Positions 1 through 11,857 of a DNA stretch of 64,000 bases are shown in pieces. Numbering within the stretch: position 1 is the first letter of the stretch; each line of letters begins with the position of its first letter. The stretch comes from Talpa occidentalis (taxonomy: Eukaryota > Chordata > Mammalia > Eulipotyphla > Talpidae). The notes below the pieces were generated by a model, which saw only the letters and a program-made list of their open reading frames with translations, was not told where the DNA came from and made no database searches. The translations under genes were made by a program, and so were the position numbers. The stretch is taken from NCBI RefSeq assembly GCF_014898055.3, contig NW_023601104.1, forward strand, positions 86,163,106 to 86,227,105, in the 5' to 3' direction.

Positions 1-440
1 AACTCAACAGAAAAGCCTAAGCAAATGGGCAGAGGGGGCCACACTTATCCAAAGAAGACATACAGTTGACCAAAAAGCATCTGCAAAAACATGTTCATCA
101 TCACTTACTATCAGGGAAATACAAATACCAGATGATCTCACTCATGAGAAATATGGAGAAACAAAACAAAGAAAGAGACAAAATTAAATCAAAACAAACC
201 CTAGATATGACTGTAGATTGCAGCTATGGGAGGGGTTGGGAGCAGAGAAGTGACAGGGAAGTAAAGTGGGGAGCAGTTCAACAGACTACAGTGGAGTATT
301 ATGGGTGCTTTGGTGTTAAATATGGTGTGGTAACATACATCTGAAGAGATATGAACCTACACCCCTAATGTAAATCAACATTATCTTCATTAAAAAATTA
401 AACATCAGGGGGAAAAATAACAATAAAAACACAACAAAAC
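1..440 (+). mobile_element. Old L1 3' end with internal deletion
   Basis: Sense-strand remnant of LINE-1 ORF2 and 3' UTR, cut by the window edge. The first 110 bases match the 'wanted cells' of other L1 copies here (compare 57.35-57.47 kb, HHxLxxGKxK-type peptide). At about 110-135 the sequence jumps from the part encoding the [14 protein letters not shown] peptide to the last ORF2 codons (RMISLMRN), so roughly 480 bases of ORF2 are missing. A short overlap AAATAC sits at the join. An A-rich 3' end follows near 395-440. The 92-residue ORF at 66-344 is a by-product of this deletion and not a gene. Confidence 0.75.
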
Positions 441-627
441 AAAACAAGAACAGACAATTATAAATCAGAGACATCCTGCAGAGGAGGAGGTGGGAGAGGG
501 ATCAGAGGGAGGGAGGGAGAAGCACAGGGGACTGTGGTGATGGTGCACAGTGCATTAGGGAAGGAAATTCTATGGGGACTACACCTGGGCGGGGAAAGCA
601 AACATTATTTAAAAATGAACAATGATG

Positions 628-662
<35 letters not shown>

Positions 663-720
663 AAAAATTACGTTAATGCTAAATTGTAAAAAAAATTAAA
701 AATTAAACATTTTTAAATGT
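441..720. other. Purine-rich L1-tail-like stretch with (TA)n
   Basis: A GA/G-rich stretch (480-520) is followed by A-rich sequence and a TA repeat. It resembles the purine-rich part of an L1 3' UTR, possibly a second L1 tail, but I cannot assign it firmly. No gene is seen. Confidence 0.4.
630..658. repeat. (TA)n simple repeat
   Basis: About 14 uninterrupted TA units flanked by AT-rich sequence. Likely length-variable. Confidence 0.95.
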
Positions 721-872
721 TATCAGTAAGAAATTTCACAAATTCCCTAAAGGAGATGAAAAACACATCAGTGTGGCTGAAAACTGCTAATAGAATACAA
801 AATAGAAAGCAATCCTCATAGATCCATGCCACAGATGATGGTGTCCACTGCAGGCTATAAAACAATACTAAG

Positions 873-1159
873 AGGGCCTCCATGGTGGTGCAGCGGGTTG
901 AGCACAGTGCTATGAAGCTGTCTGCAGCTCTGTGAAGCTGTCTGCAGCCTCTGCAGTGTGGGTTCATTTCCTGGCCAGCCAAGGAGATACCCACATGGCA
1001 CAGCAGACATCTCCTGACTCGCCCGCTCTCCCCTCAGCAGTGCTTTCAGTCTGTCTGCATGTTCTGCTGCCCGCTCTGTCTCCAGTGAATCCTATGATCC
1101 TCCCACACCTCTGGCCTGTATCCCAACTCTTGTATAAATAAATAAACCTTTAAAAAAAA
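873..1159 (+). mobile_element. tRNA-derived SINE (type B)
   Basis: Full-length copy of the window's dominant SINE. Its head GGGCCTCCATGGTGGTGCAG carries a degraded pol III A box, and the tail ends in TATAAATAAATAAACCTTTAAAA. A short target duplication AATACTA lies at 864-870 and 1158-1164. The 3' body (CACCTCTGGCCTGTATCCCA) defines what I call type B. An internal 20-base tandem duplication (913-932 repeated at 933-952) lies between the two boxes. The 69-residue ORF at 932-1141 is the SINE body and not a gene. Confidence 0.9.
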
Positions 1160-1164
1160 TACTA

Positions 1165-3852
1165 TGAAACAGTCAATGACCAAATTGAACCATTATCAGG
1201 TTGGATTTTCTCTAAAAAAGTTACATGAAGCATTAAAGAATGAGTGGGAAAGTATGTCAGTCCATTTCAATCCTGGAAATACAGAAATTTGTTCACTAGA
1301 TGCCAGTTATTTTTTTGCAACACAAGGAAACTAAAGAAGTAATGTCCAATGTATAAGGAATTTGAACAGAATCAACGACTGAAGTAGGAATAAAGGTGAC
1401 TCAAGTATATGAAAAATCATTTTATTATAGGTATTGGGATGAGGAAAGATGCTCCAGCAAAAATATTGAAAAAGAAAGGTTTGGTGTATTCGTGAAACAA
1501 GTTTTCCTGTAATGAAAGTGGTAAAGTTAAAACAACATTTGATAGGGTTCACTTGGCATAGATATGTGAAAAGAAGGGTTTTCAAGGAAAACTTGACCTG
1601 AGATAAGACAGTTCTTGGCAGTTTAAACAACCACTGATGGAGCTGATACCTTGAGGTGACTTGATGACCACACTTCCTCCAGCTGGGCTGCCAGTCCCTC
1701 TTGAAAAAGGTGGAAATTTGGGATGCTAGTTAGAAATACAAGCCTAACTCTCAAGGCAGGGATGTGCATATCTTTTCCTTTTGTACCAGTCAGACTTGTA
1801 AGATTCCAAATTAAGTAGCCCTCTGTATGAGGTATTTTTCTACTTGCCCTTCTAAATGCACTCTCCACTCTCACAATCATCACCTGTGCCCCAGGAAGCT
1901 AACCATTACTGACTATACCAATGGGCTTTCTTATCCTTGGTTTGCTGTTGGGTTCAAGCAATGAGAATCAACAGCAGAAAATCAAAGGGAAAGAAGAAGT
2001 TCTAGGTGTTTCTTCTCTGGCTCAACATTGGCTACAGATAAGCAGTATTTCCCTACCAGAAGACATGGAGCTATAGTTGTCCTTATAGGTCTCAGTAATG
2101 GCTCTCTGCACTTGACACTTGATAGCTTGTTATTGCTACCATAGGACTATGCATACAATCCAATGTTAGTTCCCTTTAACTGTTCCTCCATCTATGCAAA
2201 AGACCCTTTACTAAGCTGACCTCAATTACCCGACATCTACTTACTGAGACCTTGGTAAATTCACCCTATTTTTAACACACCTCAGAGGCAATAAAAGATC
2301 TACTAAAGAAAACACAGTGGGGAAAAATAGGGGGGAAATTCTTAGGATACAATAAATAAGGCTCGCTTTGATGAGAAGTAACAAATCTCTTCATTTTGCC
2401 TGAAAAACTCCTCTCAATGTTGATTCTTTGTAGCAATTGAAAATCTAGTAGTTGATCTGACTAGAAACGACTAGGCCAGGAAGTTATCCCAAGAGGACAG
2501 GTCATGAGCCCAAAGAATTAGTAAACACAGTTACAGCCAATAAAACCCTATACACAGTTTGGGCTTTGTGGGAAATTGGTGGAAGTAATGTATTAGTTAT
2601 GATTGGATTTATCACATCTAATCCTAACAGTCTCACCAAGGAGAAAAGTAAGTAAAGTCTTCACTGCACACTAGAAATTCTGGCCAGACCTGAAGTTCTT
2701 GTAGGGAGAAATTTAAAAAATGAAAACAAGAAATAGCATGTTTTTGAAATACATACTTTGCCCAATGAATCTAGCCCAAATTAGACCTTGTCTGATACAC
2801 AGCTGATCAGTTAGCTGAGCTGGATTTATCAGGAAGCTAATAATGAAGCTTAAGTGTCAGGTTCCTCATAAATCCTTCCAGGACTTGGGTGGAACTCTGA
2901 GGATATATTTACAAGGTCTGCAAGTGTGCATAAAATCTGCCAAAATAAGTTATTTTTAGTCACAAATTGTTAAGGCTATTCTCTGATATGGAGCCAGAAA
3001 CTAGAATGTGCAATATTGTGAATAATTTTACACCTCAGACATGTAAACTTATAAGAAATTCACTTCTCAAAGATGCAGAGTCTAAACAAGTTCCCTAATA
3101 TCAGGAATGGAGTCAATAATACACAAGATACAATTATAGACATCACACATGTCCGGTTTTTTTGATGGGACTCATGCAAAATAAGAATTGAACAGAATTA
3201 GTATAGTTAAATGATGCAAATCTGTAGTCATTCTACAAACAGAGACATACATCTTAATTTTTATTATTATCAAAAATATGAAATGTGTCAATCAACTTCT
3301 CCAGAGGAAAGATTGAGTTATCTTTTATTCTCTCAAAAGAAAATAATATAAAATGCTATTATATGAGGAAGCTGTCAAAACAACATGCAGGAAAAAGAAA
3401 GACAAGTGGCAAGTTGCTAAAACATGTGAAAATTCCTATTCTGTATTCTTTATATTTGTGATATTTACCACCTTTTTAAAAATGTGTACATGATTGTGTT
3501 TTTTCCAGCTAAATATTCATTTTTATACATAATTATATTTTTCTTAAAGCCACCCCTGCCTAAACTCTAGTAGCTACAAGCCCATAACATCAGAATTTCC
3601 CTGATAGTTGGCTTAGTGCAGTAATATATACTCCAGGCTCAAGCGCTGTCTAACTTCTCCAACACAGAACAGGTACTATAATACTGAGCATGGATACAAG
3701 GAGAGGTGTCTATGCCAGAAAGAACACCATCAAGTGAAACATGACAATTTCCATCTGCACAGAAATGCAACTTAATTGCCTCAAGGTCATCTGTTGCATG
3801 CTGTCATCCAGTAAGGAATTATTGAAGCTGGACTTTTTTCCTAAAGTTTCTT
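1165..3852. other. Gene-free, no recognised repeat
   Basis: AT-rich sequence on both strands. The longest ORFs (99 and 86 codons on the minus strand at 1.33-1.88 kb) have no recognisable motif or plausible exon structure. I see no tRNA, no clear transposon end and no microsatellite. Ancient, unrecognisable repeats are likely. Confidence 0.5.
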
Positions 3853-3869
3853 TGTCTGTAACATCTTCT

Positions 3870-4129
3870 TTTTTTTTTTTTTTAAAGATTTATTTATTTA
3901 TACAAGCACTGGGTACAGTCTGAAGCGCAGGAGGGTGAGAGAATTCACCAGAGCCAGAGCGGAGAGCAGAACAGGCAGACTGACGAAATACACTGCTGAG
4001 GGGAGCAGAGGGCAAGGCAGGGGAGCCATCTGGGACCCTCGCCAGCAGCCGGGGATCAAACCAACACTGCAGAGGCCGCAGGGCAGCTTTGCAACCCAGA
4101 GCTCAACCACTGTGCCAATGGGGAGGCCC
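3870..4129 (-). mobile_element. tRNA-derived SINE (type A)
   Basis: Inverted copy: poly-T, then TTTATTTATACAAGCACTGG at the left and CCTCCCCATTGGCACAG (reverse of the SINE head) at the right. Perfect 17-base target duplications TGTCTGTAACATCTTCT lie at 3853-3869 and 4130-4146. The 3' body ends in TGACTGTACCCAGTGCTTG on the sense strand, which marks type A. The intact duplications suggest a comparatively young insertion. Confidence 0.95.
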
Positions 4130-4146
4130 TGTCTGTAACATCTTCT

Positions 4147-5300
4147 AACCAGTAGTCAGATATTTCCTGTGCCCTAAGTTTCCTCAGGCTGGGGGATGTC
4201 TACTCTCTACACACCCTCACCTCTTACTGAGACTTCCCACAGAGCCCACTTATCAAGGTTCTGCATCACTGCAAGTCTCTACTACACTGATTCGCGTGAC
4301 CCCGCCACTCCCTATACGTGGAGTTCTCTTTCCTCCCCAATTAGCCAGGATACAGCTCCTATCACTTCATTCTCCTAGACAAGGTATTTTACAGAGCAGA
4401 TTTTTATTAAATATTTTGGTAATGGAGGGAGATTACAGAGCAGTGCTGGACCCAACATTATTATGAATGGACACCAGCCATCACACTGAGACTAAAACTT
4501 CCTAAAATATTTAGGAAATATTTCACCTAAAGCCATATATCTCCAAAGCCCCAAGCACCCTCTCCGCTGGGGGCCTTCTCTTTAGAACCTTTCCCCCATT
4601 TTCTCTTTCAGTTCTTTCTAAAACCAATTGACAACTAATTGACAAATTCTTATATAGATTAATTTTGATTATTTTTGTTTAAATGGATCCCAAATAGAAA
4701 ATGTCCTGGGTTTGAATATGGCTATACTTGATAAAGGAAATAACTCTAGATGGGCTTTCAAAAAAAATTCTTCTTAAAGAATTTATTTCAAAAAAAATTA
4801 TTTCAAAAAAAAATTTCTCAACAAGTTTATTCTGACTTCTTCCATGGCCAACCAACTCAAACAATCTGCAGTTTTTTTAGAGTTAAAAAAAATCTCAATT
4901 TATAGGCGCTAGAACATATAAGAATTAAATGGAAAGTGATTGTATAAACTTTTTAAAAATGAGTAAGAAGTTTATACTAATATGTAAAGTATACATACAT
5001 AGGATAGCATTGTCATTTATTACACTATTTCTCATGGGAATGATGCTGTTTTTTGTGCTACCTCAAAAGTTATCCTTTTGAATTTACCTTTTTCCTGCCA
5101 TTAAATCAAGACCTATTACAAAAACCAGGAGTAGCTTGGAGGTAACCCAAGAAATCCCAGAAAGTTAAGACAGTGCATACAGCTATTCAATCCACTTTGG
5201 GAAAACCCAACTAAATTACTTTCTATTTTTTCGAATTAAAACCCAGTCCCACTTCGCCTATATCAATTGGTTCCCAAGTCTCCAAATCCTATATGTGAAA
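4147..5300. other. Gene-free, nothing recognised
   Basis: AT-rich unique-looking sequence. It includes a short A-rich cluster at 4760-4815 with repeated TTCAAAAAAAA units. No gene or identifiable repeat is visible. Confidence 0.45.
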
Positions 5301-5304
5301 TGGG

Positions 5305-5450
5305 CCAAAAAATAGAATTACAGAGACCTTAGAAATCACTTATTGTTCTAGCCCCATTTTAAAGATAGTGGAAACTGAGCCCCAAAGAACCCTAATTAGT
5401 AGATGCAATTTTGTACCCAAATCCTCCTAACTTGGGCCATTCTCATCTTC
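5305..5450 (-). mobile_element. MIR-class SINE fragment
   Basis: The run AGACCTTAGAAATCACTTAT, then CATTTTAAAGATAGTGGAAACTGAG and an AAATCCTCCTAAC segment, follows the antisense order of MIR-related SINEs (ACAGATGAGGAAACTGAGGC in the usual form). Diverged and partial. Confidence 0.6.
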
Positions 5451-6138
5451 AAAATATATTCTACTTACTTTTGGGATGCTGGAAAGATTGATCTTTATCT
5501 ATTCAGCATACAAATGCTATGTTGCATGTACCAATGACATGCCAATACAAAATATCAGTTCTATGTTTACTGACAAAAACAAGCTTCTTGTTTTATGAGT
5601 TTTTGACTTAAATTCAATATAACTGGCTTGTCAATATTCCTTTTTCCTTTTCCCTTCAGAAATAAAACCTTGGTATCAGTGAACACTCAATGCCATCAGT
5701 GTTTAAGTGCATGTGGCTTCATGGTGAAGCTAGGCAAGGGTTTTAACAAAAGGATCAGTCCCTTTTTACAGGAGGAATGAGTTTCTAAGGGGTCATTGTT
5801 CTACTAGACCTCCTCGGCTGCCACTGAGAGCTTGAGTGTCAGCCACCTATCTAGGTGCTTCTTATCCCTGCAGTTGATTAAGGGAATTTATTTTCAATCA
5901 GAAAAGAGTAGAAAATAGAACAGGAGTAATCAATTCATCATGCCAGACTACAATGAGATCTCAAAATCTGCATTTCTGAGCAACTGTATTAGTCAAGATC
6001 TCTTGTTTGCAGATGAAAAAATTCACATGGAGTTTAGGCAAAATAGGGCAGTTATTGAAAGGGTATGGGGTATCTAAGAACCAGAAGAAATGGGAGCCTC
6101 AACAACATCTGGAAGGGCCCTCACTTCCCTCATTTTGT
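5451..6138. other. Gene-free, nothing recognised
   Basis: No ORF of note, no RNA gene and no repeat I can name. A possible weak MIR-like patch lies further on at 6595-6660. Confidence 0.4.
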
Positions 6139-6141
6139 GAT

Positions 6142-6235
6142 TCTTTTTTAAAATTTTATTTTATATATTTTTACATCATTTTTCATTTTTGCACAATGTA
6201 TGCACTTTCATCTTGATCTTTGACCATTTTGATTT
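6142..6235 (-). mobile_element. Short 5'-truncated L1 tail
   Basis: A T-rich start followed by TTTTACATCATTTTTCATTT and GCACAATGTATGCA. The same string occurs at 11.87-11.92 kb at the 3' end of another antisense L1. Only about 90 bases of L1 3' end are present. The flanks CATTTTGTGATT and CATTTTGATTTT may be a decayed target duplication. Confidence 0.6.
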
Positions 6236-6885
6236 TATTCTCGAGACTAACTTATCTCAAAGTGGCTTGTGACTGCCAACAGCTCCCCTGCCTTACATTA
6301 CCAGGACCCAGAGCGTGTTTCAGTTTTGAAAGTTCCAGGGAAGAACATCATTGGCCCAACTTGAGTAGGCGTGCATTCCTGCAAGACCAGCTGAGGTCAG
6401 ACAGACAAGACAGCAGCAGCAAAAACTTCCTGGCTGACACAGGAAATGCTGCTTCAAGCAGAAAGGAGAAGTGCTTGGCAGATTAAAAATTAAAAATAAT
6501 TTAATATCTTCTAAAAGGATTTTCAATTAGGAAGCCATGGGTACATCGCTTGGGACAGCAGGTTATGAGCAGTGCTTTTCTCTGTTTCCAAATTTAATAG
6601 TTCTGAGACCTTGTGTCAGCACCTTAATCCATTAAATGGGAATAAATATTTTAAATTCCTCAAGGCAGGAAACTACAGTGGGTTGTGGCTGCCATGAGTG
6701 TGTGCACTGCAGGCCTCCCTCATGGGGAGTGGATTTGACCTAAGTCCTCAGCTGCTGTGCTTCGAAATCCATTCCTGGATTTATCTCAAGCTGCTTATAG
6801 ACTATGATGGAGTATGGAGACAGGGATGGGGAGGATATTGCCCAAGGCAGACCCTTTCTTGGGAGGTATAATGCTTTATTGTCAT
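6236..6885. other. Gene-free; possible weak MIR
   Basis: The stretch 6595-6660 (TTCTGAGACCTTGTGTCAGC, ATTAAATGGGAATAA) has a MIR-like order but is too diverged to call. The overlapping 88- and 68-codon ORFs on opposite strands show no protein signature. Confidence 0.35.
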
Positions 6886-6889
6886 CCAG

Positions 6890-7576
6890 CTTTGTCTTTT
6901 GGGTTTTTCTTTTTTTATATTTGAAGAAAAAAATAAAATTCACACCTTCATCACGTAAACCCCCTTCACCCTTTCTCCAGCATCCCACCTTCTTCACTTC
7001 TGGTAACTGAAGTTTAGTTAGGAATGTTCACTAGTTTATTTTTAACTTGTGTCAGTTCATCTGCTTTGTTGACTTATATTCCCCATATATGTGATATCAT
7101 TTAGTATTTGTGTGTATATTTCTAGCTAACTTTACATAATCCCCTTAAGTCCTTCTATTTTGCTGCAAATGGCAGAATTTTATCTTTCCTTACAGTTGAA
7201 TTATATTCCATTGTGTATATATAGAAATGTATCACTTCCCTTTTATCCAAACATCTATCAGTGGGTCCTCGCTTCCATATCTTAGCTAATGCAAATAATG
7301 CCACAACACTGTAGAGCTTATAATTTTTTGAGTTGATGTTTTCATGTTCCCCAGGAGTAGGGTTGCTGGGTCATATGGCATTCTTATTTTTAGTTTCATA
7401 AAGAAAGATCCAGACTGCTTTCCAAAATGGCATTCCCACCAAGAGCAGATAAGAGCTCTCTTTCTCCACATCCTCTGCATTTGTTCTCAGGAGTCTTTTT
7501 TGCTGTATGCCATTCTCACAGGTGTGAGATGATAGCTCATTGTGGTTTTGATTTGCATTTCCTTTATTAAAAGTAT
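6890..7576 (-). mobile_element. Old 5'-truncated L1 (3' end)
   Basis: Read on the minus strand this is the ORF2 C-terminus and 3' UTR. The peptide at 7286-7480 contains CSWWECHFGKQSG and MPYDPATLLLGN, matching the CWWEC and [11 protein letters not shown] stretches of L1 ORF2 (compare 57.57-57.68 kb). The left side holds the 3' UTR, and the copy stops abruptly near 7576. Stop codons and frameshifts show it is dead. Confidence 0.85.
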
Positions 7577-7589
7577 GTCATCCAATTTT

Positions 7590-7790
7590 GGCTCAGTCTC
7601 CCCTAAGGCTTTGCACATGTTTCTCCCACTGCACAGCAGTCTATGATGCTTCAGCCCAAACTTCCCCCACCCGTTTACTTAGTTCATACTTACTTGTAGC
7701 CTGAAAGATCTCCCAGTTTCTTTAAATTCCATCTCTATTTCCTTTCAAACAGTTAATCCCTTTAGTTAAATCCCTGCACATTTAGTAGTG
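7590..7790 (+). mobile_element. Possible L2 fragment
   Basis: GGCTTTGCACATGTTTCTCC and the following C/T-rich text recall the L2 segment before its 3' end. Divergence is high, and this could also be unique sequence. Confidence 0.4.
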
Positions 7791-7867
7791 TTCTGATTCC
7801 TGCATCTGAGAGGACCTGAACTAATACAAGATGACATCAAGTTTCCTTCTGATTTTATGCTTTTCAC

Positions 7868-8050
7868 CTAAGACAATAGTTCCCAGAAAGAACTGAATCA
7901 ATTGGGAAATTGTTTATAAAAGTATTGATTCCAATTATCCCTCCTACACCTACTGAATCAAAATCTCCCAATCTTATACCTAGAATTCTATATTTTATGA
8001 AAAGGGTCTCACAATCTATATTGTAGGCATTAGAACTGTTCAATATTTCC
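7868..8050. mobile_element. hAT-Charlie (MER5-like) fragment
   Basis: The string AATTGGGAAATTGTTTATAA, then CTACTGAATCAAAATCTCCC and TAGAATTCTATATTTTATGA, has the internal order of MER5-type non-autonomous hAT elements (CTGAATCAGAATCTCTGGGG in the usual form). The ends are decayed. Confidence 0.5.
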
Positions 8051-8069
8051 TGGTATTGCCCCTTCCCTA

Positions 8070-8662
8070 TATCATGAAGACATTCATGGGGTTGAGCAGT
8101 CAAAGGGGTAGGGGGAGGTTAAGCATGAGACTTGTGCTGGTCAATGTGTTTAAGAGAAAAGTGATAAATGTTATTTCTAAGCAGAGTATTTAATAACCAG
8201 AGTGAGAGCCTTTAGATCAGAACTACTACAAATTTAGGCTGCAAACTAGTGTCAGTTCATAACAGTGTAAGTGCAGAAATGTAAACAGTCACTTAGAAAC
8301 TTTTATAGTAATTTAACATGGCTGCAACATCAAAACATATCTTCACCATATTTCAGAAAGCATTGATCCATGACAGATTATAAAACTACCTAAATAAATA
8401 AAAATTGGTCTTCCATAGCAGATAGAGAAGTATTGGTTTTTCTTTCCCTCTGCCACATGAATGACAATGTTTAAGATCTTGGACATTCTACTCACTTAGA
8501 TAGAAAAGTGACTAATCAGTGAATGCCCACCCCACCTTCTGGCCTTAACAAACCCACAATGAAAATGTAACTTTAATGAGAAATAAACTTTTGTCTGGTT
8601 AAGCCACTAAGATTTAGAAGGTGTTTGTTATTAAAGCATAATTTAGCTCATTCCAAGTGAAT
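8070..8662 (+). mobile_element. Ancient LTR (MaLR-like), interrupted
   Basis: The left part (GACTTGTGCTGGTCAATGTG, then an AAGTGATAAATGTTA segment) and the right part (CTTTCCCTCTGCCACA, then GAGAAATAAACTTTTGTCTG and GTTAAGCCACTAAGATTTAG) follow the order of mammalian-wide MaLR-style LTRs, including the AATAAA polyadenylation region at 8581-8587. About 200 bases at 8230-8440 do not fit and may be an insertion. The family name is uncertain. Confidence 0.45.
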
Positions 8663-10412
8663 GTAGCAAAAGTCCCCCTGTCATCCTTGGTATCTGATCA
8701 AGTTACTCATCCTTGGCCTTGAGATATAAGTTCTTGTTCCACCTTTAGCAAGTTTCCTGTTAAGTCAACTGAGCAGAAATTCTCTTACCCTTGATGTCTC
8801 CTCTTAGTGATTTTTTTATCCATTAAAAATTACTGTCCATCAGTTATAAATTTCCAGTTGTCTTTGCTGTTTTGGGAGTTAAGTCCAATCTTGCAACAAC
8901 ACTTCCAGTGCAACAGTCTTGAATTAAGTCTGCTTTACCACTTTAATAAGTTACAGGATAATTTTTTCTTCAACATCAGTCTACTTTATACCTACACATA
9001 TATTTAAATACAAGTTTCATTTATATGGATGGAACTTATTTACACTATTTTCAGTTTTCTACAACTTATATTATCTAATAACCTAGTCAAAAACAAATGC
9101 AGTGAGGGGTGACCTAGTCAAGATACCCACTAAAATTTTAAAAATCATTCAAAATTGTTCTTTATACCAGTCCTATTAGGTCTACTTGTCTATCTTCTAA
9201 CCTTAGGCTTCTAACCTGTGAACTTCTTCAGAATGACAAAAATCTGATTTCCTAAAAGAAAAGAGAGCTGGCAGTCTCCAGATTATTTTCTTTGAATATG
9301 TAAGTACCAGCATAGGCAGGCCTCCCTGGCCTCTGGGAGTCTGAATGCCTGGCAATCCTTGGAGATAACCCAACACTTGAACACCCTTGCTGAGACCTGA
9401 CATTGCCTCTCTGTGTCCTGTTGTTTCCTGTTGAGTTGAGAAGATGTTATTTCACAGTTTTAAAATAGATTTAATTTCTGTAGGAAGAAAGTTTAAAAAA
9501 TGGGGCAGTAGAGAAAGAATAACTGAGTAAGAAACATGGAAAGTCATCTGACTTTTCAATGTAAATAACTGCTTATTCACCATAATCCCGTTTGAACCCT
9601 GCTTTAATCTTCCTAATAATAGTGATAGTCACAAAAAAGATCAATCTAAAACCACAGTTGATCACAGTAGTTTCTGCCCAGGAAAGAAAAGAGGAATTTT
9701 TCTACTATGCATTTGGTTCTTCCTTTAAACCAATAAGTTAATAGATGACTTTGGGTGTTAAAGGTAAAGATTATCAATCAATCATAGTTTCTGAAATGAC
9801 TATAAAGAGTTAAGCTATTTAACATAAAGAATGAATAAAAATTTAAGAACATAGAGAAAGGAAAGTTGTGAGGAAGGAAGGAGATGAATAATCAAGAAAC
9901 CAGGTTGGCTGGGTCTACAGAGAAATGTCAGCCACTAGGAAATCCCTACTGATTATAGTAAATTTAAACTGCTTGCATTGTTGGGATGTGTATGTTTCAT
10001 CACACTCAGAGAGCTCGGGTTAGAGGTATCTCAAGGGCATGAAGTCACTGGAATATATCTCACAAATGGTGACATGGTGCCAAAATTAAACACCATGATA
10101 CATTTCATTGAGACAACCCATGTATTGAACTCATATAGTGAAATCAGGAACTTCAAGTCAACCTCGATTTGAAGAAAACCTGAACTAGTCCCCAGATCCC
10201 CTGGAACAAATAAATGGAAATTTAAGCCAGTTTCATTTCAGTCTCAAAGGACAGGATAGCCCTACTTGACATTTGAACAATAACAATAATAACTAATAGT
10301 TGAGCATATAAACTTGAAATAAGCAAATAACTAACTGGATTTCTCCAGCAGGAAATCATGCACTGTTTAGAGTATACCATTCTGTGGCTTTTCATTACCT
10401 CCCAGATGTTTT
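8663..10412. other. Gene-free, nothing recognised
   Basis: AT-rich with only short ORFs (64-66 codons) lacking motifs. No RNA gene or named repeat is seen. Confidence 0.45.
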
Positions 10413-10430
10413 TCAATTCTATAGAATTGT

Positions 10431-10690
10431 TTTTAAAATGTATGTATTTCTGCAAAGAAGAACTGGGGTATAAGTCGGGGTGGTGGTGAAAGGATTCACG
10501 AGAGACAGAATAGGGAATAGAACAGGCAGATCTACTGAAATACACTGCTGAGGGGAGCATCAGCAAGATAGGAGAGGTCTGCTGAGCCATGTGGGTCACC
10601 TCCTTGGCTGGGGATCGAACTCGTGCTGCAGTGGCTGCAGATGGCTTCACAGTGCTGAATTTTAACCCCTTGTGCCACCAGGGAGGCCCC
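10431..10690 (-). mobile_element. tRNA-derived SINE (type B)
   Basis: Inverted SINE with an A-poor tail at the left and the head CCACCAGGGAGGCCCC at the right. Imperfect target duplications: TCAATTCTATAGAATTGT at 10413-10430 and TCAATTCTGTAGAATTTTGT at 10691-10710. The reverse-complement B box is visible as GATCGAACTCG at 10614-10624. Confidence 0.93.
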
Positions 10691-10802
10691 TCAATTCTGT
10701 AGAATTTTGTAGAAAATTACAATACAATGAAAATGACTCTTGACAATAAACATGTAAATGAATTGTCTAGTGAAGGGACAATTTCCCAAATTAACTTACT
10801 AT

Positions 10803-11375
10803 ATATTTTTTTTAATTTTTATTGAAGTAATGTTGGTTGGTAACATTATATAGGTTGCAGGTGTGCACCATTTTAAACCAGTATCTTTATATACTACATT
10901 ATGTTCACCACTAAAAGTCTAATTCTAATCTTCACCATTCAATTGACCTCTTTTATCCAACTAACCAATTCCATCTTTCTCCTTCCCTCTGGTAATCAGT
11001 TATTTGGTAATATAGCATAAAAATGTGTTTTTTTAAGTCTGTTTGTTTTTATTTTTCTTTACGTGCCACATATGAGTGAAACATATAGTGTTTGTCTTTC
11101 TCTGTCTAGACTGTCTCACCAAGCATAATTATCTTCCAAGTGTGTCCAAATCCTGCAAGTGGCAGGATTTCATTCATCTCTTTTCTACAGTTGAGTAATA
11201 TTCTACTGCATACAAAGATACATACACACACACACATACAAACACACGAAACATCTTTTTTATGCAATCATCAGTTGATGGGCATTCAGGTTATTTCCAA
11301 TTCTTGACTATTGTAAACAATGCTGCAATATACAAGGAGGTGCATCTATCTATTGGAATTAGTCTTTTTTAATTT
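10803..11375 (-). mobile_element. Old L1 3' end
   Basis: Antisense L1 tail: TTTTTAATTTTTATTGAAGT at the left is the A-rich 3' end. On the right, TTCTACTGCATAC, ATTTCCAATTCTTGACTATT and AACAATGCTGCAATATAC are the antisense of the ORF2 C-terminal 'NNGxIYSIV' region. A short CA-rich microsatellite (11223-11247) sits inside. Truncated near 11375. Confidence 0.8.
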
Positions 11376-11854
11376 TCAGGTAGTTACCTGCCTCGATGTA
11401 CTCATTCATGCTCAAAATTTCTCTATGAAGGGATAAATCTTTCAGGCTGCAATAAGCAAAAATGCATGAGAAGAAAAATAAGGAGTTAAGTTTGTCTGAA
11501 GTTTTAATGACTGAGTAAAAAATAGAGACTAAGTCTAAAGGTTTTTGTTCCTAAAGATGAATAAAAGGAATGAGGGTTGGTTCAAAGGGAGGTAGGCATC
11601 AAACAAAACTGAGGTTGCCTAAGGACAGGCAGACACCTAACTCAATGTACCTCTCTGGTTTACTGTCCCTTACACCTCTAATCTGTTTTGCCTGCTTTTA
11701 TCAAAAATGGAAATAAAATATTTTTAAAACAGTAACTTCATATCAGCCTATGTCATTTTCTAAGTTCTGGTTGAAAATGGCAGACCCAATTGTCATATGG
11801 AAAGCTGTTCTATGAAGTAGCATTTATAAGTCTCCTCTTAGAATATTTTTTGAG
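11376..11854. other. Gene-free, nothing recognised
   Basis: No ORF, RNA gene or identifiable repeat. Confidence 0.45.
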
Positions 11855-11857
11855 CAT

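Noticed and set aside
10222..10650. 142-codon minus ORF
   Set aside because: Its first part is the SINE at 10.43-10.69 kb read on the minus strand and the rest is AT-rich chance sequence.
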